From Amycolatopsis azurea DSM 43854 (GTDB taxonomy: Bacteria > Actinomycetota > Actinomycetes > Mycobacteriales > Pseudonocardiaceae): 64,000 bases of DNA. The notes under the pieces are model-generated. The model made no database searches and was not told where the DNA came from. It saw nothing but the letters and a program-made list of their open reading frames with translations. Shown piece by piece: positions 27,336-37,911 of the stretch. A program made the translations under genes and the position numbers. The stretch's first letter is position 1. Each line of letters opens with the position of its first letter. The DNA is taken from the NCBI RefSeq assembly GCF_001995215.1, contig NZ_MUXN01000017.1:62001-126000 (forward strand), written 5' to 3'.

Positions 27336-28805
27336 ATGACACGACAGCACAACCGGGCCTGGTTCGGCCTGCTGGTGATCCTCTGCCCGGTCTTCCTGGT
27401 CTCGATGGACGGCTCGATCCTGTTCCTCGCGATGCCCAGGATCAGCCAGGCGCTCACCCCGACGGCCGATCAGGCCCTGTGGATCCTGGACGTCTACGGC
27501 TTCGCGGTCGGCTCGCTGCTCATCGCGTTCGGCAACCTCGGCGACCGGTACGGCCGCCTGAAGCTGCTGATGATCGGCGCCGCCGTGTTCGGCGCGGCCT
27601 CCACCGGGGCGGCGTTCGCCCCGAGCCCGGAACTGCTGATCGCGTTCCGCGCGCTGATGGGGCTGGCGGGCGCGACGCTGCTGCCGTCCGCGCTGGCCGT
27701 GCTGAGCGAACTCTTCCCCGATCCGGGACGGCGGGCGCGGGCCATCGGGATCTTCGCGGCCGCGTTCGCCGCCGGTTTCGCGATCGGCCCGGTCGTCGGC
27801 GGTGTCCTGCTGGGGCGGTTCGCCTGGGGTTCGATCTTCCTGGTCAACCTGCCGGTGATCGTGGTGTTCCTGGCGCTCGCGCCGGTGCTGCTCCGGGAGG
27901 TGCGGGCCACCCGCCCCGGACGCGTGGACGCGCTGAGCGTCGTGCTCTCCGCCGCCGGTCTGCTGCTCGCGATCTACGGGATCAAGCACGCCGCCGCCGA
28001 CGGGCTGTCCGTTCTCGCAGTCTCGGCGGGGGTCGCCGGGGCCGGGCTGCTGGTGTGGTTCGCCCGGCGCCAGCGTGGTCTCGACCACCCGCTGATCGAG
28101 TTCTCCCTGTTCCGCGACCGCGTCTTCACGATCGCGGTCGTCACCGGGCTGCTGCCCCTCGCCGCGTGGTCGGCGGCCGCGTACCTGTCGGGGATCCACC
28201 TCCAGTCCGTGCTCGGCCTGCCCGTCCTGCACGCGGCGCTGCTGGCGCTGCCCGGGGCGGCCGTGCTCACCACGATGTGCGTCGTCACGCCCGCGCTGGT
28301 CGACCGGATCGGCAAGCGCGCGGCGCTGGTCACCTGCCACTTCTCCATCGCCCTCGGGCTGGCGCTGCTGCTCATGACCGGCGTCACGGGCGGGGCGGGC
28401 TGGTACGTCGCCTCGACCGTGGTCGCCGGTGTCGGCTACGGGATCTCGTTCAGCGTGGTGGCCGACACGGCCGTCGCCGCGGTGCCCGCCGAACGGGCGG
28501 GAGCGGCGAGCGCGATCGCCGAGACCAGCAACGAGATCGGCAACGCGCTGGGGATCGCGCTCATGGGGTCGCTCGCCGCGCTGGTGTTCCGCCTGGCCGG
28601 TCCGGGCCTCGCGCCCACGCTCGGCGAAACTCTTCAGCATTCGGGTATCGCGCCCACGGCTGCCGTTGACGCGAAGGAGGCTTTCGTCGCGGGTCTGCAC
28701 ACCGCCGTCGCGGTGCTGAGCCTGCTGCATGTCGGGCTCGGCGTCCTCGCGTCACGCTGGCTCCCTCAGTCGGAGAAGGCGCTCGTGCCCCACGTGTCGG
28801 CGTAG
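27336..28805 (+). CDS. MFS drug exporter, 14-helix DHA2 type
   Basis: 489 residues. It opens MTRQHNRAWFGLLVILCPVF and shows the DHA2 motifs VSMDGSILFLAMP (helix 1), NLGDRYGRLKLLMIG (motif A), and motif-C-like GIFAAAFAAGFAIGPVVGG in helix 5. About 14 hydrophobic helices. It exports drugs or other amphiphiles using the proton gradient. Probably controlled by the divergent MmyB-type XRE regulator. The 3' end overlaps the convergent nitroreductase gene by 40 bases. Confidence 0.88.
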   Translation: MTRQHNRAWFGLLVILCPVFLVSMDGSILFLAMPRISQALTPTADQALWILDVYGFAVGSLLIAFGNLGDRYGRLKLLMIGAAVFGAASTGAAFAPSPELLIAFRALMGLAGATLLPSALAVLSELFPDPGRRARAIGIFAAAFAAGFAIGPVVGGVLLGRFAWGSIFLVNLPVIVVFLALAPVLLREVRATRPGRVDALSVVLSAAGLLLAIYGIKHAAADGLSVLAVSAGVAGAGLLVWFARRQRGLDHPLIEFSLFRDRVFTIAVVTGLLPLAAWSAAAYLSGIHLQSVLGLPVLHAALLALPGAAVLTTMCVVTPALVDRIGKRAALVTCHFSIALGLALLLMTGVTGGAGWYVASTVVAGVGYGISFSVVADTAVAAVPAERAGAASAIAETSNEIGNALGIALMGSLAALVFRLAGPGLAPTLGETLQHSGIAPTAAVDAKEAFVAGLHTAVAVLSLLHVGLGVLASRWLPQSEKALVPHVSA

Positions 28806-29362
28806 GCGAATTCCCCCAGCGAGACGCGCTCGCGCGGTGCCTTCTCACGCTCGATCCGCCAGTCTTCTTCGAGTACCGAGGGATCCGCCGGGTGGCCGAC
28901 GGCGATGGCGACCTTGGGGACGACGTCGTCGGGGAGCCCGAAGAAGTCCGTCGCCGCCTCGGCGGAGAAGCCGGCCATCTGGTGCGCGATCAGGCCGAGC
29001 TCGACGGCCTGGAGCACGAGGTTCTCGCTCGCCAGGCCCAGCCCGTACTCGGCGTACGGGACCTCGCCCTTCTCGTTCGTGGTCACCATCACGCCGATCA
29101 GCAGCAGCCCGGCGCGATGGGCCCACGCGCGGTTGCCGGAGTTGAGCGTCGAGAGGACGCGGTCGAACGACGGCGTGCCCCGGAGGCCGACCAGGTAACG
29201 GGCGGGCTGGGTGTTGCCGAACGACGGCGCCCAGCGGGCCGCTTCGAGCAGCGCGCGGACCTGGTCGTCGGTGACGGTGGCGGCCTCGTCGTAAGCGCGA
29301 GGGCTCCACCTGGCGGCCATGATCGACGCGATCGGGGTACTCGTTTGGGCGGGCTTGTGCAT
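28766..29362 (-). CDS. Nitroreductase-family flavoprotein
   Basis: 198 residues from ATG 29,362; a GTG 33 bases earlier is less likely. FMN-binding signature: SIMAARWSPRAYDEAATV near the N-terminus, then LLEAARWAPSFGNTQPARYL, and EYGLGLASENLVLQAVELGL in the middle. This is the NfsA/NfsB-like fold. It reduces quinones or nitro compounds with NAD(P)H. Stands alone, convergent to the MFS gene. Confidence 0.88.
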   Translation of the reverse strand: MHKPAQTSTPIASIMAARWSPRAYDEAATVTDDQVRALLEAARWAPSFGNTQPARYLVGLRGTPSFDRVLSTLNSGNRAWAHRAGLLLIGVMVTTNEKGEVPYAEYGLGLASENLVLQAVELGLIAHQMAGFSAEAATDFFGLPDDVVPKVAIAVGHPADPSVLEEDWRIEREKAPRERVSLGEFAYADTWGTSAFSD

Positions 29363-29589
29363 TGGCGGACCATAACAAGGCGTGCTCTCCGTCACTAAAG
29401 TGAAAGCCCTCCGACTATTTCGTTGGTGTTAAGGAAGATTTACTTCCAGAAGTCCCCGAAGTGGTGGTCAGGCCCACTTACGAGGGTGGCGGGCATGCGT
29501 GTCCCCGGTAGGCTTTCGCCCAAATAAGGGACGCGGGGGCTCCTCGGTGCCCACCAGGAGCACGCCCGGCCCGTCGAGGAGGTTCGGGC

Positions 29590-31895
<2,306 letters not shown>

Positions 31896-31904
31896 TGTGG
31901 GCTG

Positions 31905-31945
31905 AAGGGGCCTTTCGCCGCATGTGATGCGGTGAAAGGCCCCTT
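31905..31945 (+). terminator. Hairpin terminator of lysC-asd
   Basis: Stem of about 19 bp with one G-T pair (AAGGGGCCTTTC… at 31,905 with …GAAAGGCCCCTT ending 31,945), 3-base loop, then TTGTCG. It ends the amino-acid operon. Confidence 0.8.
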
Positions 31946-32041
31946 TGTCGCTTCAGATGCGGTGAAGGACGCTTTCAGCCCGGGCGGCCGCCCCGTTTGC
32001 GACTATCGCCCGCGCGCTAGCCCGTATATCGGCCGGTTTCG

Positions 32042-32092
32042 GTGTCGCGAAAGCCACTTTCGGGACGTCTGATGTCGCGAAAGTGGCTTTCG
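32042..32092. repeat. Interspersed palindromic repeat, copy 3 (diverged)
   Basis: GTGTCGCGAAAGCC … GGCTTTCGCG, the same two-hairpin plan as copies 1 and 2, with TCGCGA in place of TTGCGA and a partly broken central arm. Confidence 0.75.
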
Positions 32093-32155
32093 CGCCGCGG
32101 GAGCGCGGTGGGCCGGTGGGGTCGTGAGCGGACAGGTGAGACCCGGCGGAAGCTG

Positions 32156-32212
32156 GTGTCGTGAAAGCCACTTTCACAACACTCAACGTTGCGAAAGTGG
32201 CTTTCACAACAC
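32156..32212. repeat. Interspersed palindromic repeat, copy 4
   Basis: GTGTCGTGAAAGCC … GGCTTTCACAACAC with centre ACTCAACGTT. Compensating changes (CGCAAC to CACAAC with GCGAAAG to GTGAAAG) keep the outer stem partly paired. Confidence 0.8.
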
Positions 32213-32266
32213 CTCCGGCGGGACCGGCCACCGCCGCCTTCAGAGGACGAAACGCACACACCCCCG

Positions 32267-32312
32267 CGCGATTAGTCACCTACTTGCGAACGCAAGTAGG
32301 TGACTAATCGCG
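32267..32312. terminator. Perfect 22-bp inverted repeat
   Basis: Arms 32,267-32,288 and 32,291-32,312 are perfectly complementary around a 2-base AA centre, and the element abuts the stop codon of the minus-strand gene ending at 32,313. Best read as its terminator. It differs in sequence from the GTGAAGGCC hairpins. Confidence 0.75.
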
Positions 32313-33443
32313 TCACGGGCGGGTCGCGCCGAAGCAGGCCGCGTACCGCGTCGCCAGGAACTCGCTCCGCGGATCCCCGTAGTAGGACCACATCCCGCCG
32401 TCGGCCCGCGTCCCCAGGTGCCGGAACTGCTCGACGGCTTCGTCGAAGCGCCCGTTCTCCACGAGCGCCTTCGCCGCGTACGAACGGTCCGAGCGGGTCG
32501 ACGAGTGATCCCGCCCTTCGCCGTCGAGCCAGGCCAGGATCCCGTCGAGCGCGCCGGTGACCCGCGGGTCACGCCACGCGGGAGCACCCTGGAGGTCGGC
32601 TTCGTGCGCGGCGACCAGCAGCAGCGGAGCCAGCTTCGGCGACTTCGACGCGGCGGTTTCGGCGAACTCCCACATCTTCTCGTTGGAGCCGAACCACTTG
32701 GCGCACCAGTACTGCAAGGCGCGTCCGTGCGCCCCACGGTGCTGCGGGTCGCGTTCGGTGAGCTCCTCCCAGACCTTCAGGTACCGGTCGTTCTCGTACT
32801 GCCGCCCCATCGCGATCGCGAGCGCGGACACCCACGGCGTCGGATCCTCGGGAGCGAGCTCCGATGCCTCGCGCACGGCGTCCTCGGCCTGCTCCAGCAC
32901 CCGGAAGAACGCGGCGAACTGCTCCTCCGAGACGTGCTCCGCCCGCAGCCCGCTGCGCACCTCCCACGCCACGTGCACCAGCGATTCCGCGTTGACCAGC
33001 GCCACGCCCGCGTCACCGGGCCGGGCCTTGCGCCACGCGCGCAGCCACTCGTCGTCCTTCGCCGCGGCCTCGCCGAGCACGCCGGTCACCAGGTCGCGAC
33101 GATCCCAGTCACCCCAGGTCGACGCCAGCAGCGCGGCGGCGCCCTCCCATTCGCCGCGCGCGGTCGACTCCTGGACGGCGAGGACCTCCTCGTCGGTCCA
33201 GTACTCCTTGGCCGACACCTCGCCGTCGGCCGGGAGGTCCCAGCGCGTGACGTCCGGGATCTTGCCCTTGAACTTGGGCTTTTCCGGCGGCAGCAGCGCG
33301 GCGAACTCCTCCGGTGTCATCACGTTCTCGAGTTCGTCGATCTCGACGCCGCGTCGCTTGGCCTCCTTCATCATGGCGAAGACGGCCTTGCGTTCACGGG
33401 ATTTGAGCAGCCAAAGCACTTGAAACTCCTTACGAACGAACAA
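32313..33443 (-). CDS. Hypothetical protein, partner of M48 protease
   Basis: 376 residues, soluble, rich in E, A and W. The C-terminal two thirds look helical and repeat-like (for example LEQAEDAVREASELAPEDPTPW and NGRFDEAVEQFRHLG), resembling TPR-type folds without a clean consensus. The N-terminus (VLWLLKSRERKAVFAMMKEAKRRGVEIDE) is basic. The start overlaps the M48 protease stop by 14 bases, so the two are co-translated and probably act together. No function can be assigned. Confidence 0.7.
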   Translation of the reverse strand: MFVRKEFQVLWLLKSRERKAVFAMMKEAKRRGVEIDELENVMTPEEFAALLPPEKPKFKGKIPDVTRWDLPADGEVSAKEYWTDEEVLAVQESTARGEWEGAAALLASTWGDWDRRDLVTGVLGEAAAKDDEWLRAWRKARPGDAGVALVNAESLVHVAWEVRSGLRAEHVSEEQFAAFFRVLEQAEDAVREASELAPEDPTPWVSALAIAMGRQYENDRYLKVWEELTERDPQHRGAHGRALQYWCAKWFGSNEKMWEFAETAASKSPKLAPLLLVAAHEADLQGAPAWRDPRVTGALDGILAWLDGEGRDHSSTRSDRSYAAKALVENGRFDEAVEQFRHLGTRADGGMWSYYGDPRSEFLATRYAACFGATRP

Positions 33444-34929
33444 GAGTGAGCGACGGCCGGTAACCGGCGGGCACCCCGGCGGCCGTCAGCAACGCGCGCA
33501 GCGGCGCGGTGTCGGATTCGGCCGCGGCGGCCTCGTCGAGCGCGGGCGCGAGCTGCTCCTCCAGCGGCTCGTCCAGGACGAACGGGGCCGGACCGGACCA
33601 CGACAGCGACCAGCGACCGGCACCGACGTCGGTGAGCGCCGCGTGCACCACGACCGCGAGCCGCCCGCGGACGGAGGCCGCGGCGAACTCCCGCCGGGCT
33701 CGGGAGCCTGCCCCGGCGGGCGGTTTCGAGGCGGGGTCGGCGAGTTCTTCGTGCCTGCCCGCGTCGAGCAGGTCCAGCGCCATGTCCAGGGTGCGTTCGC
33801 CGAGGACCTCGGCGGCCGCTTCGGCGGCGGCGTACCGACGGCCGATCGCGACCAGCGACTGCCAGTCCGTCCGCCGCTTCGTGTGCGCCTCGTCGGAGAA
33901 GACGGCGAACAGCGCCTCGTCGAGCATCTTCTCGGCACCGGTCAGCAGTTCGGTCGCCTGCCGTTCGCCGCCGGAGCGGACCGGGAACCGGGTGCCCGCT
34001 TCGAGCGTCGCGACGCGGTCGCGGGTGGCCGGATGCGTGTCCCACCGCGAGGTCTTCTCCTCCGACGGATTCTGACGCATCTCCTCCATCTGCTCGGCCC
34101 TGGTCGGGTCGGTGAGCAGCGCGCGGTAGCCCTCGCCGAACCGGTCCGGGAGGTAACCCGCGTCCCAGCCGACAGCGGCGTAGTTGTTCATGAAGAACCG
34201 CCAGGTGACGGCCAGCGCTTCGATCTCGCGCAGGGCCGAGGCCGCCGCGTCGGTACCGGCGAGCCGCGCGGAGACGGCGTCGGCCGCGAGTTCCTGGTTC
34301 CGGCAGACGCTCATCGAGACCATGAAGTACAGCTTCGCGTACTGCTTAAACAGCCAGCCGACGAAGCGTTCGAAGTAGCCTTCGCGGCCCAGGCCGTTGA
34401 CCACCCGCGCGATCGACTTGCGCCCGCGATAGGTCAGCGCGGAGAACCGGGTGTCCTTGTTGCTGTAGTGGCCCAGCTCGTGCGCGAGCACCGCGCGGAA
34501 CTGGTCCTGGCGCAGGCCCATGATCAGTGGGACCCCGATGATCATCCGGCGGCGCAGCACCCGCAGCCCGAGCCACGAGGTGCGCTCGGTGACCGCGGCG
34601 TTGACGTCGGCGTCGAGGTGGATCTCGTCCGGCGGCCGGGTGCCCGCCTCGTCCGCCAGTTCCCGGACCAGCGCCCACAGGGCGGGCTGGGACTCCGGTG
34701 TCACCTCGACGCCGGGTATGTCGTCGTCGGTGGCCCGCTCGACCGTGAGCAGGGTCTTGAGCAGGATCCAGCCGACCGGGACGGTGATGATGCCGAGCTT
34801 CACCGCCGTGAAAACGTTGTGCCGCAGCGCCAGCACTTCGAGCGTCACGATCCCGCCCACGAACGCCAGCACGAGCAGCGGGAACGCCGCCAGCAGGACG
34901 GCAGCGAGCAGCCCACGTAAAGATTTCAC
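33430..34929 (-). CDS. M48-family membrane metallopeptidase
   Basis: 499 residues from GTG 34,929. Two N-terminal membrane helices are followed by a peptidase domain with the zinc motif VLAHELGHYSNKD (HExxH) near residue 167 and a downstream NQELAADAVSARLAG that supplies the third ligand. This is the HtpX/Ste24-like order. The C-terminal 200 residues are an extra soluble region. Probably processes membrane or envelope proteins. Overlaps the downstream TPR-like gene, forming a two-gene operon. Confidence 0.85.
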   Translation of the reverse strand: MKSLRGLLAAVLLAAFPLLVLAFVGGIVTLEVLALRHNVFTAVKLGIITVPVGWILLKTLLTVERATDDDIPGVEVTPESQPALWALVRELADEAGTRPPDEIHLDADVNAAVTERTSWLGLRVLRRRMIIGVPLIMGLRQDQFRAVLAHELGHYSNKDTRFSALTYRGRKSIARVVNGLGREGYFERFVGWLFKQYAKLYFMVSMSVCRNQELAADAVSARLAGTDAAASALREIEALAVTWRFFMNNYAAVGWDAGYLPDRFGEGYRALLTDPTRAEQMEEMRQNPSEEKTSRWDTHPATRDRVATLEAGTRFPVRSGGERQATELLTGAEKMLDEALFAVFSDEAHTKRRTDWQSLVAIGRRYAAAEAAAEVLGERTLDMALDLLDAGRHEELADPASKPPAGAGSRARREFAAASVRGRLAVVVHAALTDVGAGRWSLSWSGPAPFVLDEPLEEQLAPALDEAAAAESDTAPLRALLTAAGVPAGYRPSLTLVRS

Positions 34930-35166
34930 CGTGAAACGGACCTTCCCCAGTTGGTGTACCCCCGACACCGAGCGCTCATTGTGCCCGAAACACCGCCACC
35001 GGCCGATCACTTTTCGAATACGATCGAAGACTTCGGGATGAACATCACCTCACGCGTGGTAGTCGCTTGTGGACTGTCCATTGTGGATATCGGTAAATGC
35101 GTTGTCCGGTTCGTCCGGCCCATGCATGCTCATACGTGACAAAACGTTTTCCACGAAGGGAAAGTC

Positions 35167-35979
35167 ATGTACACGGCGGTCGAAGGCTCGCGGGTTCCGA
35201 TCCGGATGTGGGCCGATCCCACGTCGGTCGAAGACCAGGCCATGCGGCAGCTGCACAACGTCGCCAACCTGCCGTGGGTGCACGGCGTCGCGGTCATGCC
35301 CGACGTCCATTACGGCAAGGGCGCGACCGTCGGCAGCGTGATCGCGATGCGCGACGCCGTGTCCCCGGCCGCCGTCGGCGTGGACATCGGCTGCGGGATG
35401 AGCGCGGTACGGACGTCGCTCACCGCCGCCGACCTGCCCGACGACCTGCTGAAGCTCCGCCGCCGGATCGAATCGGCCGTCCCGGTCGGTTTCGGTCTGC
35501 ACAAGACGCCGGTGAACCCGGCGAAGGTGCACGGTGTCGGTGGCTGGGACGCGTTCTGGAAGTCCTTCGGCGACCTGCATCCCGGCGTCCAGGACCTGCA
35601 CGACCGCGCGTCGCGGCAGATCGGGAGCCTCGGTGGCGGCAACCACTTCATCGAGGTCTGCCTCGAACAGGGCGGCGACGACGAAGGCCGCGTATGGCTG
35701 ATGCTGCACTCGGGTTCGCGCAACATCGGCAAGGAGCTCGCGGAACGGCACATGGCCGTCGCGCGGAAGCTGCCGCACAACGCGGACCTGCCGGATCCGG
35801 ACCTCGCGGTGTTCGTCGCGGGCACCCCGGAGATGCAGGCGTACCGGCGCGACCTGTTCTGGGCGCAGGACTACGCGGCGCGCAACCGTGCCACCATGGT
35901 CGCGCTCGTGAAGCAGGCGCTGAAGGACGTCGTCCCGCGGACGACGTTCGACGACGCGATCTCGTGCCACCACAACTAG
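35167..35979 (+). pseudogene. rtcB: RtcB RNA ligase, truncated by prophage insertion
   Basis: 270 residues against about 390-400 expected. RtcB joins 2',3'-cyclic phosphate and 5'-OH RNA ends using GTP and manganese. Present are the VDIGCGM motif (Asp73, Cys76), GSLGGGNHFIEV, and the metal site at the very end: SCHHN, followed at once by TAG. The rest, including the histidine that carries GMP, is missing. The integrase of the adjoining prophage starts the foreign DNA 82 bases further on. The sequence suggests the original continued …HNY…, and TAG arises at the junction. Excision would restore the gene. The fragment should be inactive as a ligase. Confidence 0.85.
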
Positions 35980-35985
35980 GTAGCA
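35960..35985. other. Left prophage attachment site (attL), approximate
   Basis: The rtcB reading frame ends abruptly at about 35,977 (CACCACAAC then TAG), directly before phage DNA with an inward integrase gene. The core identity cannot be fixed because the right attachment site is outside the window. Confidence 0.6.
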
Positions 35986-36020
35986 ACACCGCGCCGACCA
36001 GCGGATTTACGTTTACGAGC

Positions 36021-36115
36021 GTCTGCGAGTCTGTGTCAGATTACGCGACTGTATCCCCTGGTCAACCGGCAGAACGGCGGACCCGCCCGCGATCTTGCGC
36101 GAGTGTCTGCGAGTC
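36021..36115. repeat. Direct repeat near attL, candidate integrase arm sites
   Basis: GTCTGCGAGTC occurs at 36,021-36,031 and again at 36,105-36,115, 84 bases apart, flanking the integrase stop codon. Direct repeats beside the core are typical arm-type sites of tyrosine integrases. Confidence 0.45.
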
Positions 36116-37327
36116 GACCTTTGCCCCAGACTTTGCCCCAGATCCAGCCTGAGTATCCGACGTCTGCCCCAAGCCGCCTTCAATCACGGTGAGCTGCGGA
36201 TACTTCGACAACGCCGCAACGAGCTTCATCCGCGCGGCCGGCGTCTGCTGCACGTACTCCTGCGCCTGGTCGAGGGTGGCGTGTCCGAGGATCTCGGCGA
36301 TCTGAAACGCGTCTAGCCCGCCCTCGGCTGCACGGGTGGCCCATCCCCGCCGGATCGAGTACGGGCTGCGGCGCGGGACCTTCGCATCCTCGGCCGCATT
36401 CCTCATGTGGTAGCCCATCGTGTCGGGGTGCATGATCCGCCCGCGCACGGTCATGAACGTCAGGACACCGCTGCACGGCAGGCCGTCGCTGTGGACGAAC
36501 CCGCACCCCTTGCTTTCGTCTCTCGCGCCGAGGCGCCGGGCGGCGATCTCGCACGCCAAGTCGGTCAGCGGCACCCACCGCACGTCACCGTCCTTGGGGT
36601 ACGGGCGGATGATCCCGCGCCGCTTGACGAACGTCTCGGCAACCAGCATCCAACCGCGGTCGAGGTCGATCCGGTCGGAGTGCAACCCGCACAGCTCGCC
36701 GGGGCGAACGCCGGTCTCGAGCCCGAACGCCAGGGCATCCCGGTAGTCCTCGCGCAGGTGCGCGCTCATGGCCGCGTTCGACTTCGTCGACAGGTACGGC
36801 TTGGGTTTCTTGTGTCGCTTGGGGAGCTTGACCCCGGCGAGCGGCGAGGCTGTGAGTACCTCCTGATCCAACGCTTCCTTAATCGTCACGTTGAATATGC
36901 TGAAAATGCGGTGCACGTATCCGGGCGACATGCCAGGGCGAACTTTGAGATCTCCCTCTTGCACCCAATGTTTGGCCGCTTTGTACGTGATATCGCGCAG
37001 CGCGATGTCGCCCCATTTTGGGCGGAGGTACTTCTTGACGATGTTTGCCTCAGTTGATGCGGTGTCCGTGTCGTCGAATGTGCGTTTTGTGGCGAGGTGA
37101 TCCCACCATGCGCCCCACTTTGTGGTGGCCTCCATCGGGACTTCGGAGGGCGCCGCTGCCTTGCGTCGCGCGTCGACTTCCTTCTCGTTGGCGGCTGCCT
37201 TTGCCTTCTTTTTCGTATCGTATCGGACGGTTTTCCCGTCGAGGTCCTTTACATACCTCTTGTTGCCCGCGCTGTCGCGGTAGCCGCCACGGAAACCACC
37301 TCCGGGGTATGGATCAGCCCAAGCCAT
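36062..37327 (-). CDS. int: Tyrosine-recombinase phage integrase
   Basis: 421 residues. An N-terminal arm-binding domain (GGFRGGYRDSAGNKRYVKD) is followed by a core-binding SAM-like domain (about 70-165) and a catalytic domain with Arg208 (GLETGVRPGELCGL), a basic residue near 245, Arg326, His349 (ILGHATLDQAQEYVQ) and nucleophile Tyr358. At the usual HxxR position the sequence is YSIRR, with Tyr in place of the first His. An unusually long tail of about 60 residues follows the nucleophile. It mediates integration into rtcB. Base composition is visibly less GC-rich than the chromosome. Confidence 0.93.
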   Translation of the reverse strand: MAWADPYPGGGFRGGYRDSAGNKRYVKDLDGKTVRYDTKKKAKAAANEKEVDARRKAAAPSEVPMEATTKWGAWWDHLATKRTFDDTDTASTEANIVKKYLRPKWGDIALRDITYKAAKHWVQEGDLKVRPGMSPGYVHRIFSIFNVTIKEALDQEVLTASPLAGVKLPKRHKKPKPYLSTKSNAAMSAHLREDYRDALAFGLETGVRPGELCGLHSDRIDLDRGWMLVAETFVKRRGIIRPYPKDGDVRWVPLTDLACEIAARRLGARDESKGCGFVHSDGLPCSGVLTFMTVRGRIMHPDTMGYHMRNAAEDAKVPRRSPYSIRRGWATRAAEGGLDAFQIAEILGHATLDQAQEYVQQTPAARMKLVAALSKYPQLTVIEGGLGQTSDTQAGSGAKSGAKVDSQTLAQDRGRVRRSAG

Positions 37328-37401
37328 TTTTCGACCTCCTGTGTTCTGCGTTGCAAATCCGGGGGAGAACGGCTCGACCGTGGCGCCGCTCTCCCCCAGC
37401 G

Positions 37402-37713
37402 CTAAGCACCGCGGAAACGTCGTTCCAATCGAGCTATCTCAAGGTCGATCGCGTCGCCGCCCTCAGTCTCGGCTCGGTCGATCAGGTCCTGTCGCAGAGC
37501 GACGATCACGCTTTGTGTGCACAGGGTCAGAATCGCCGCGAACCAAACGACGGCGACCACCGTGCAATTCAAGATCAGCAGTGGCGCGCTCCACCCGAAG
37601 TGGTGGGCGGCAACTGCATGTGCGGTCAGTTCGGCGGTAAGTAACCCGGAGAGCCAGAACAGCATCCGATGTAGCGGGATGGTGGTGGGTTCTGGTAGCG
37701 GGCGGTTGTGCAT
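37402..37713 (-). CDS. Small phage membrane protein
   Basis: 103 residues with two hydrophobic helices (about residues 17-36 and 44-66) and a charged C-terminal tail. It has a very strong ribosome binding site (AAGGAGGT) whose 5' part sits in a 9-bp hairpin (37,725-37,760). It lies between integrase and repressor, so it is likely expressed in the lysogen. That place often holds superinfection-exclusion or immunity genes, but function here is unknown. Confidence 0.65.
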   Translation of the reverse strand: MHNRPLPEPTTIPLHRMLFWLSGLLTAELTAHAVAAHHFGWSAPLLILNCTVVAVVWFAAILTLCTQSVIVALRQDLIDRAETEGGDAIDLEIARLERRFRGA

Positions 37714-37724
37714 AGTTGTGACCT

Positions 37725-37760
37725 CCTTCTGCCTGCGGGGGTAACCCGTTTGGCAGAAGG
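37725..37760 (-). promoter_or_regulatory. Hairpin overlapping a ribosome binding site
   Basis: CCTTCTGCC (37,725-37,733) pairs with GGCAGAAGG (37,752-37,760). On the minus strand the stem includes the first part of AGAAGGAGGT, the ribosome binding site of the small membrane protein, so folding could limit its translation. Confidence 0.5.
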
Positions 37761-37911
37761 AATTTCGCTAACTGGTGGCGACGCGTTAGAGGTAGGACGA
37801 ATGTTCGACCTGATTGGCGTAAACCTCACGCAGTAGCGTTCACTCTAACGGCCTATGAATTGACAAAGTTGCTTGCGGAAATCCTCGAAACACCTAGGAT
37901 GACCAGCCGTT

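Larger units (their letters stand above)
31946..32266. other. Gene-free repeat-rich interval between asd and the next gene
   Basis: Holds two copies of the long palindrome (32,042 and 32,156) and a variant of the short 20-base element (CTTCAGAGGACGAAACGC at about 32,237-32,254). Open frames here on the minus strand read KATFAT…KVAFAT repeats and are translations of the palindromes, not genes. Confidence 0.75.

Noticed and set aside
27243-28730. 495-codon minus-strand frame opposite the MFS gene
   Set aside because: No hydrophobic or domain structure; extreme Arg/Gly/Gln/Asp content.
31953-32279. 108-codon minus-strand frame with repeated KATFAT/KVAFAT
   Set aside because: It is a translation of the interspersed palindromes, which explains the repeats.
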